From: Clostridia bacterium
GTDB lineage: Bacteria; Bacillota; Clostridia; Oscillospirales; Acutalibacteraceae
Assembly (NCBI GenBank): GCA_900769775.1
Contig: CAAGHT010000172.1
Location: 1 to 10,183 of the forward strand
Length of the DNA: 10,183 nucleotides
Reading direction: 5' to 3'
Every line of letters begins with the position of its first letter. Position 1 is the stretch's first letter. The position numbers were made by a program, and so were the translations under genes. Shown here piece after piece: positions 5,559-10,183 of this stretch. The notes beneath the pieces are model-generated. The model was not told where the DNA came from. It searched no databases and saw nothing but the letters and a program-made list of their open reading frames with translations.

Positions 5559-7571
5559 ATGAGAATCGCCTTAACAGGCAACCCGAACTCAGGAAAGACC
5601 ACAATGTACAATGCCCTCACAGGCAAAAACGAAAAGGTCGGAAACTGGGCGGGAGTAACGGTAGAAAAGAAGCAGAGCCCGATAAAGAAAAGCTTTTACA
5701 GTGGCTCTGAGCCCCTCGTTGCGGTAGACCTTCCCGGCGCCTACTCAATGTCACCATTTACAAGCGAGGAAAGCGTTACAAGCGACTATGTTAAAAACGC
5801 CGAGCCCGACGTTATTATAAATATTGTCGATGCGACCAACCTTTCGAGAAGTCTTTTCTTCACAACCCAGCTTTTAGAGCTTGGAATTCCCGTGGTAGTT
5901 GCCCTTAATAAGAGCGATATCAACGAGAAAAAGGAAACTGTTATTGATACAGATAAGCTTTCCGCAAGGCTTGGCTGTCCCGTAGTAAATACCGTTTCAA
6001 CCTCGGCAAACGGACTTAAAGAGCTTATTAAGGTTGCTGTTTCTGTCGCAGGTCATGAGCAGTCAGCACCCTATAATCAGGGCGATATTGACCTCACCGA
6101 TAAGTCAGCGGTTACCGCCGCAGACAAAAAGCGCTTCGACTTTGTAAATGAGCTGGTAAGCTCGGTAGAAAGCCGCAAGGTGAAAACAAGCGAGCGCGGT
6201 ATCGGAGACAAAATCGACGAAATTCTCACAAATAAGTGGCTCGGAATTCCGATTTTTGCCGCAGTTATGTTCCTCGTTTTCTACATATCACAGTCAACGC
6301 TCGGCACCTGGATAGCCGAGGGTGTTGAGATTGGCGACACCTTTATACCCGGACTTGTCAGCTATATTGAAATGTTCCAGGAGTGGATGGCAGGGTTCTT
6401 CGTAGAGGCAAACCCCCTTATTACCGCACTGCTTGTTGACGGTGTTATCGGCGGTGTCGCCGCAGTAATCGGCTTTTTGCCCCTCGTTATGGTTATGTAT
6501 TTCCTCATAGCCCTCCTAGAGGACTGCGGATATATGTCCCGAGTTGCCGTTGTGCTCGACCCTATTTTTAAGAGGGTCGGTCTTTCGGGCAAGAGTGTCA
6601 TCCCCTTTGTAATTACAGTTGGCTGTGCTGTTCCCGGTGTTATGGCAAGCCGCACAATCAGAAATGAGCGCGAGCGCAGAGCAACCGCAATGCTCGCACC
6701 CTTTATGCCCTGCGGTGCAAAAATTCCCGTAATGGCCCTCTTTGCAGGCGCCTTTTTCGACAATGCAGGCTGGGTCAGCGCCCTTATGTACCTCACGGGA
6801 ATAGTTCTTATATTTGTCGGTGCCCTTCTTGTTAATAAAATTACAGGAAACAAGCCCAAGAAGTCATATTTCATCATTGAGCTTCCCGAATATAAGGCTC
6901 CCTCGCTTGGCGGCGCATTTAAATCTATGTGCAGCCGCGGCTGGTCATATATTGTAAAGGCGGCTACCATTATCCTCCTTTGCAATACCGCCGTTCAGAT
7001 TATGCAGACCTTTACCTGGTCCTTTACCGAGGCAGCCTCGGCAGATGCTTCAATTCTGGCGTCTATCGCCCGACCCTTTGCTTATCTTTTAGTGCCCGTT
7101 GTTGGTGTAGTTTCCTGGCAGCTTGCCGCCGCAGCCGTTACAGGCTTTATCGCAAAGGAAAATGTTGTCGGCACACTTGCCGTCTGTTTTGTAGGACTTG
7201 AAAACCTTATCGACACCGAGGAGCTTGCGCTTATGGAGGGCGCAGGAGGTGAGGTTGCAGGAGTTATGGCAATTACAAAGGTTGCCGCCCTCGCATACCT
7301 TATGTTCAATCTCTATACACCTCCCTGCTTTGCCGCTATCGGTGCTATGAACGCCGAAATGAAGAGCGCAAAGTGGCTCTGGGGCGGAATTGGACTTCAG
7401 CTTGCAGTAGGCTACATAGTCTCCTTCCTCGTTTACCAGTTTGGAACACTCTTTACAACGGGTTATCTCGGCGAGGCTTTCCTCCCCGGCTTTATCGCAG
7501 TTCTTTTGATGGTAGCCGTTATAGTTTTCCTCTGCCTCAAAAATGACAAAAAATCACTTAAGAAGGCTTAA
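5559..7571 (+). CDS. feoB: Ferrous iron transport protein B (Fe2+ membrane transporter)
   Basis: FeoB imports Fe(II) across the cytoplasmic membrane and carries its own G domain. In this 670-residue protein the G motifs are clear: G1 GNPNSGKT (7-14), G2 around Thr34, G3 DLPG (57-60), G4 NKSD (117-120) and G5 near STSAN (147-151). A helical linker (to about 225) leads to the membrane part with the first Gate block (about 296-400), including LLEDCGYMSR, GCAVPG with Cys356 and APFMPCGA with Cys385, and the second Gate block with TPPC (Cys590). The C-terminus is a short lysine-rich tail; E. coli FeoB is about 100 residues longer. The ATG follows GGGAGGA at 5546-5552; a TTG at 5544 in the same frame overlaps that site and is rejected. 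Operator 2 and a leader hairpin lie upstream. Confidence 0.97.
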   Translation: MRIALTGNPNSGKTTMYNALTGKNEKVGNWAGVTVEKKQSPIKKSFYSGSEPLVAVDLPGAYSMSPFTSEESVTSDYVKNAEPDVIINIVDATNLSRSLFFTTQLLELGIPVVVALNKSDINEKKETVIDTDKLSARLGCPVVNTVSTSANGLKELIKVAVSVAGHEQSAPYNQGDIDLTDKSAVTAADKKRFDFVNELVSSVESRKVKTSERGIGDKIDEILTNKWLGIPIFAAVMFLVFYISQSTLGTWIAEGVEIGDTFIPGLVSYIEMFQEWMAGFFVEANPLITALLVDGVIGGVAAVIGFLPLVMVMYFLIALLEDCGYMSRVAVVLDPIFKRVGLSGKSVIPFVITVGCAVPGVMASRTIRNERERRATAMLAPFMPCGAKIPVMALFAGAFFDNAGWVSALMYLTGIVLIFVGALLVNKITGNKPKKSYFIIELPEYKAPSLGGAFKSMCSRGWSYIVKAATIILLCNTAVQIMQTFTWSFTEAASADASILASIARPFAYLLVPVVGVVSWQLAAAAVTGFIAKENVVGTLAVCFVGLENLIDTEELALMEGAGGEVAGVMAITKVAALAYLMFNLYTPPCFAAIGAMNAEMKSAKWLWGGIGLQLAVGYIVSFLVYQFGTLFTTGYLGEAFLPGFIAVLLMVAVIVFLCLKNDKKSLKKA

Positions 7572-7574
7572 TTC

Positions 7575-7739
7575 ATGAAGAATTTAATTTTAATTGCAAT
7601 AATCGTTTTGATTCTCGGCGCGGCGCTTCTTTATGTCATAAGAGCGAAAAAACGCGGGGTAAAGTGTATCGGCTGTGCCGCCGCTGAGAAGTGCAGCGGC
7701 AACTGCTCGGTCTGTTCCTCCTGCAATCATAAAAATTAA
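7575..7739 (+). CDS. FeoB-associated Cys-rich small membrane protein
   Basis: This 54-residue gene starts 4 bases after the feoB stop, with AAGAAGG inside the end of feoB as its ribosome site. It has one membrane helix (about 3-22) followed by a basic RAKKRG stretch that should stay in the cytoplasm, then six cysteines at 31, 34, 40, 44, 47 and 50 (C-x2-C-x5-C-x3-C-x2-C-x2-C), ending NHKN. Small proteins with one helix and a Cys-rich tail directly after feoB form a known family (FeoB-associated Cys-rich membrane protein, often compared with FeoC). The cysteines could bind iron, an iron-sulfur cluster or another metal near the FeoB exit; that function is inferred. The operon terminator follows. 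Confidence 0.88.
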   Translation: MKNLILIAIIVLILGAALLYVIRAKKRGVKCIGCAAAEKCSGNCSVCSSCNHKN

Positions 7740-7771
7740 AATATACCTCTCATAGTTTTCTTATCCTAAAA

Positions 7772-7813
7772 GAACGGACTGACAAAAATTTGTCAGTCCG
7801 TTCAACCTTTTTT
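7772..7813 (+). terminator. Terminator of the feo operon
   Basis: A perfect 15-bp stem, GAACGGACTGACAAA (7772-7786) with its complement at 7789-7803, closes around two bases. After AACC come six T residues (7808-7813). An AAAA just left of the stem means it could also stop leftward transcription coming from the prophage genes. Confidence 0.9.
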
Positions 7814-7829
7814 GAATAATATCAAACAG

Positions 7830-7863
7830 AAAAGCGGTCGGGAATCACCCCAACCGCTTTTTT
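7830..7863 (-). terminator. Terminator of the prophage lysis genes
   Basis: AAAAGCGGT (7830-7838) pairs with ACCGCTTTT (7853-7861), and GGG with CCC further in, around a short loop. In + strand RNA the pair at 7839/7852 would be a C-A mismatch; in - strand RNA it becomes a G-U pair. The hairpin is therefore better formed leftward, as the end of the amidase transcript, whose stop lies 10 bases away. T-runs exist on both sides. Confidence 0.85.
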
Positions 7864-7872
7864 ATTAAATTT

Positions 7873-8883
7873 TTACTTTCTAGAGATTATGCGGAGCTGG
7901 AGACGGTCAATCTTTTTGCCGTAAACTCCTGCATAGTCGTTATTGTCGGTCACCCACGGGTAGTAGTTTTTACCTACTGCCGCCACTCTGCACTGAACAG
8001 AGCAGTCGTAGTCGCCGAGCAGACGGACGCGGACACAGTCGATGTCCTTGCCGTAAAGTCCAGCATAGTCCTCGCGGTTTTTAACCCAGGGCAGCCATCT
8101 GCCACCGAGGGTGTGCACCTGATACTCTATATCTCCGCGTGACAGGGAAGCATAGAGGCAGCGGATAGGCTGATTTTTAATGCCGGCATAGTCGCTGTCT
8201 CCCTCTACATTAGGCAACCAGCCGCGCGCAGAGGTGTATACCTGATAGCTGACAGTCGGAAGCGGCAGAGCAGGCTTTGGCTGTTCGGGCTCGGCTTTCT
8301 TTTTTTCGGTAAGACCACAGCGTGTGATAAGCACCTCCGATATAGCGGCGGCGCATTTGTCGGCAAACTCCTCGGTTAAAATTATCGGGGTATCGACAGC
8401 CGAGTCCATAAATCCGCATTCGAGCAGGACCGAGGGCATATCGGTTTCGGTACACTCGTGAAAAGATGCCGAGGCGAGGGGTGTTGCCCTGTTTCCGCGA
8501 AGTCCCGTATGCTTTATAAGGGCGGAATAGAATGCCGACTGCCATTCGCTTGTTGCAACATCGGCATTCGGGCGGACATAGGCGACTATACCGCCGCCTG
8601 TGCCCCCTTTTATACCTGCGTTATGGTGGACCGAAATATAGATATGCGCACCGAAATCATTCGCCGCATCGGTTCGCTTTCTGAGAGACACATTAACCTT
8701 GCCCGTCCTGTCGTCAAGGCGGATAAGCTCATAGCCCTCATAATTCGATAAAATCGCCTCCACCTTGTTGCAGATTCGCGAGTTTAGCCACCACTCACGA
8801 GTTTCATTGGGGTCTATTGATTTCAGACACCTTTTTCCCGCGGTGTAAAGGCCGTGACCGGCACCCAGCGCAATTTTAAACAT
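7873..8883 (-). CDS. Phage N-acetylmuramoyl-L-alanine amidase (endolysin) with three C-terminal repeats
   Basis: This 336-residue enzyme cuts the bond between muramic acid and the peptide stem of peptidoglycan. The Amidase_3-type zinc domain spans about 1-190: GAGHG with His10, Glu30 (NETREWW) as probable second ligand, SVHHNA with His86, and Glu155 in VLLECGF as the catalytic Glu. A Pro- and charge-rich linker (about 191-210) leads to three repeats of about 38 residues (211-249, 251-288, 294-333) sharing the pattern YQV-T..GRWLP.V....DYAG..GK.ID. These resemble the repeats of clostridial phage lysozymes and ChW-type wall-binding modules. There is no signal peptide, as expected for an enzyme released by a holin. 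The ATG follows AAGGAG; the holin gene stops 2 bases upstream. Confidence 0.93.
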   Translation of the reverse strand: MFKIALGAGHGLYTAGKRCLKSIDPNETREWWLNSRICNKVEAILSNYEGYELIRLDDRTGKVNVSLRKRTDAANDFGAHIYISVHHNAGIKGGTGGGIVAYVRPNADVATSEWQSAFYSALIKHTGLRGNRATPLASASFHECTETDMPSVLLECGFMDSAVDTPIILTEEFADKCAAAISEVLITRCGLTEKKKAEPEQPKPALPLPTVSYQVYTSARGWLPNVEGDSDYAGIKNQPIRCLYASLSRGDIEYQVHTLGGRWLPWVKNREDYAGLYGKDIDCVRVRLLGDYDCSVQCRVAAVGKNYYPWVTDNNDYAGVYGKKIDRLQLRIISRK

Positions 8884-8885
8884 AG

Positions 8886-9146
8886 CTATTCTCCTTTCTC
8901 AATAAATTGTCTGAACATTTCAAACATACCTGTCGATGCAAGTCCCGAAACGAGTCCCGAAAGAAGAATTTCGGGGCTGAGCGAAAAGCTGTGAAGCCAG
9001 AGGGCAAGTGCCACACCGACCACCCCCATAATGAGGGGGATAAAACGGTTGATGCTCTTGCTCGGAATAACATTTTTTACTATATATCCTATGCAAAGAC
9101 AGATTCCGATAATGATAAGCTCGAAATAGTCATTTAAAAAATTCAT
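8886..9146 (-). CDS. Phage holin (Hol44 / holin superfamily V-like)
   Basis: This 86-residue membrane protein should form the lesions that let the downstream amidase reach the wall. Hydrophobic segments lie at about 8-26, 35-52 and 59-76. The layout IPSKSINRFIPLIMGVVGVALALW, then a short polar turn and an ILLSGLVSGLASTGMFEMF helix, resembles the Hol44 type of small phage holin. The C-terminus is charged (RQFIEKGE). The ATG is preceded by AGGAGG, which sits in the last codons of the upstream gene; the stop is 2 bases before the amidase start, so both lysis proteins are made from one message. Confidence 0.85.
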   Translation of the reverse strand: MNFLNDYFELIIIGICLCIGYIVKNVIPSKSINRFIPLIMGVVGVALALWLHSFSLSPEILLSGLVSGLASTGMFEMFRQFIEKGE

Positions 9147-9149
9147 CTG

Positions 9150-9401
9150 CTAAAAACCTCCTTTGTGAAAATCTTCAAGGTCGGCAATTCGGTGATTTAT
9201 CACCTTTAATTCCTCGGTTTTGACTGCATTTTGCTTTTCAAGCTCGCATACGCGAAGAGTAACCTGACCGAGCTGGTCAACCTTTTTTTCAAGCTCCTCT
9301 ATGCGAAAATTAGTGAGCCTGTTTGAGACAAGAATGCCACCGAGAGTTCCGCCGAGAGTGCCCATAAGGGAGATTAGGCTGACAATTACAGTGTCGCTCA
9401 T
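9150..9401 (-). CDS. Small phage membrane protein with a coiled coil
   Basis: This 83-residue protein has one N-terminal membrane helix (about 4-25, rich in Gly with GTLGGTLGG) followed by a coiled coil at about 32-77 with regular Leu/Ile/Val spacing (RIEELEKKVDQL, RVCELEKQ, HRIADLEDF). Proteins of this shape are common between the tail genes and the holin in Firmicutes phages. Some, such as XhlA, take part in lysis, but I cannot assign this one to that family. Its ATG overlaps the preceding gene's stop (ATGA), a sign of translational coupling, and the holin starts 3 bases after its stop. It could be a lysis helper, an antiholin or a membrane tether. Confidence 0.75.
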   Translation of the reverse strand: MSDTVIVSLISLMGTLGGTLGGILVSNRLTNFRIEELEKKVDQLGQVTLRVCELEKQNAVKTEELKVINHRIADLEDFHKGGF

Positions 9402-9637
9402 AGCCCTGCGCCCCTTTCCTCCGCCTTTATCTTTTCAACAAAGGCGTTATACTCGGCAAACTCCTCGGGCTTTGTGTCCCTCTGCCTGAGTATCGCAAGC
9501 TCATCATCAACCGAGTAAAACTCGCGGATGCGGTCAACTACTCTCTGCTCATAGGGGATAGAGGGGATGTCTTTCTGCATTTCGGCAATTTCCTCGGGAG
9601 TTAAATCTCTGTAAATTCCATTATCACAAATTCTCAT
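9398..9637 (-). CDS. Small phage protein of unknown function
   Basis: This 79-residue protein is acidic and predicted helical, with no membrane segment. The N-terminal part (MRICDNGIYRDLTPEEIAEMQ) and the C-terminal part (DDELAILRQRDTKPEEFAEY) resemble small proteins that often follow tail-fibre or baseplate genes in Firmicutes prophages; I know of no proven function. Its ATG overlaps the tail-like gene's stop by one base (TAATG), with GGGAGG in that gene's last codons as ribosome site. The position suggests a role with the tail-tip protein, for example in assembly, but that is inference. Confidence 0.75.
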   Translation of the reverse strand: MRICDNGIYRDLTPEEIAEMQKDIPSIPYEQRVVDRIREFYSVDDELAILRQRDTKPEEFAEYNAFVEKIKAEERGAGL

Positions 9638-10183
9638 TATGCTTTCCTCCCAAGTAATAAAAATCTACTGCCCGAAGCAAAGATAGCGGTAGAGCCTGCG
9701 GCTTGTCCAATTTGCAATTCTTTAAGAGGCAAATTGGTTGTGCCCGTTATTGATGTGTCACATCGTAAGTCTTGATTATTATCGGAAAGTCCTTGTGTGA
9801 GGAGGTTCCCTTCTGTAACATTCGCTAAAAAGTTTTTAGGATACTTGCTTATGAAAATCGCAGTCCCTTCTATTGTATTTGAATTGGGGTAACTATCGAT
9901 TTTCTCTGTGCTAAATATCTGCTCAATGGAAATCCAAAAACCTCTTACACTTGTCTTTTTAGCAAAGTTAGCCCACATAAAATACAAATCTCCACCTCTG
10001 CACCACATAGTCTTGGTTTCCTCTGCTGTAAACTTGCCGAGAAAATATATAAAGAAATCTTTATAATTGCTTATTGGCTCGCCGTTATCTGTGGTAGTCC
10101 AACTTACAGAATCAACATCCTCTGTAATTGTTCTGTCGCTTAAAAGTTCATATTCTTTAAGACCACCGCCGCCAAAATTAGAA
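9637..10183 (-). CDS. C-terminal part of a phage tail or baseplate-like protein (runs off the right edge)
   Basis: The frame is open from the right edge to a TAA at 9639-9637, giving the last 181 residues of a larger protein. The Met at 10008 is internal: coding sequence continues upstream without a stop. Visible features are a Gly run near the start (SNFGGGGLKEYELLS), many Thr/Ser and aromatic residues, and a likely beta-rich fold with no membrane segment. The position just before the lysis genes, and the KEYELLS...SVSWTTTDNG...FFIYFLGKF layout, fit a tail-tip, baseplate or receptor-binding protein. No enzyme motif or C-type lectin signature is seen. The gene is about 39% GC by hand count against about 55% for the amidase gene, so it may be a swapped module. 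Confidence 0.6.
   Translation of the reverse strand, partial: SNFGGGGLKEYELLSDRTITEDVDSVSWTTTDNGEPISNYKDFFIYFLGKFTAEETKTMWCRGGDLYFMWANFAKKTSVRGFWISIEQIFSTEKIDSYPNSNTIEGTAIFISKYPKNFLANVTEGNLLTQGLSDNNQDLRCDTSITGTTNLPLKELQIGQAAGSTAIFASGSRFLLLGRKA

Larger units (their letters stand above)
7873..10183 (-). mobile_element. Lysis end of a prophage or phage-derived island (partial)
   Basis: Five - strand genes run without gaps: a tail or baseplate-like gene end, a small unknown protein, a membrane coiled-coil protein, a holin and an amidase. This is the standard tail-then-lysis order of Firmicutes siphophages and myophages. The island reads toward the host feo operon and ends at a terminator. The rest lies beyond the right edge, and no integrase or attachment repeat is visible, so an intact prophage cannot be told from a tailocin-like remnant. 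The left limit given is the amidase stop; the true junction should be within 7740-7872. Confidence 0.8.

Noticed and set aside
6362..6985. A 207-residue open frame on the - strand opposite feoB
   Set aside because: It lies entirely antisense to well-conserved FeoB membrane segments, and its translation is rich in Arg, Thr, Ala and Pro with no recognisable domain; a shadow frame.
9340..9359. A short tandem repeat (CCGAGAGT twice, period 12)
   Set aside because: It encodes the GTLGGTLGG membrane helix of the coiled-coil protein; explained by the protein sequence.
9961..9980. A third DtxR-type site (GTTAGCCC in the tail-like gene)
   Set aside because: Only one half-site matches and there is no palindrome; chance match inside a coding region.
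9637..10008. A complete 123-residue gene starting at the Met at 10008
   Set aside because: The same frame stays open through to the window edge and reads as continuous protein, so the Met is internal and the gene is partial.
9637..10183. A diversity-generating retroelement target in the tail-like protein
   Set aside because: No C-type lectin-like signature at the C-terminus, and no template repeat or reverse transcriptase is visible in the window.

Overview
The window looks like a chromosomal piece of a low-to-mid GC Gram-positive anaerobe, most likely a gut-type member of the Clostridia (Oscillospirales or a related order). Reasons: strong AGGAGG-type ribosome sites in front of most genes, a lipoprotein-anchored sugar-binding protein, ferrous-iron uptake through FeoA/FeoB with the small Cys-rich partner protein, and a Firmicutes-style phage lysis cassette. 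The species cannot be read from the sequence.

Region 1 (1-4654, + strand) is a carbohydrate operon. It encodes a lipoprotein sugar-binding protein, two MalF/MalG-type CUT1 permeases and a cytoplasmic 4-alpha-glucanotransferase (MalQ). The genes are tightly packed, except that a GC-rich hairpin separates the binding protein from the permeases. No ATPase gene is present, so the importer probably borrows a shared MsmK/MalK-type ATPase. The MalQ neighbour suggests maltodextrins or similar alpha-glucan oligosaccharides as the imported substrate. A bidirectional terminator closes the operon.

Region 2 (4653-7813) is an iron module. A short DtxR-family repressor (- strand) is divergent from feoA, feoB and a 54-residue Cys-rich membrane protein (+ strand). 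Both divergent promoters are easy to see. A 16-bp palindrome lies just downstream of the feoA -10 box, and a 14/16-identical copy lies between feoA and feoB. The feoB leader also folds into a long imperfect hairpin ending 5 nt before the feoB ribosome site. The repressor carries DtxR-type (iron) metal ligands but lacks the SH3-like domain.

Region 3 (7873-10183, - strand) is the end of a prophage or phage-derived island: a partial tail or baseplate-like gene running off the right edge, two small proteins, a Hol44-like holin and a zinc amidase with three C-terminal repeats. The genes overlap or nearly touch and read toward the iron operon. The partial tail gene is much AT-richer (about 39% GC by hand count) than the amidase gene (about 55%), which suggests a mosaic. 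The 7740-7872 gap holds two terminators and is where a prophage/host junction would lie. No integrase, tRNA, rRNA, CRISPR array or insertion sequence was seen. No intergenic stretch exceeds about 165 bases.
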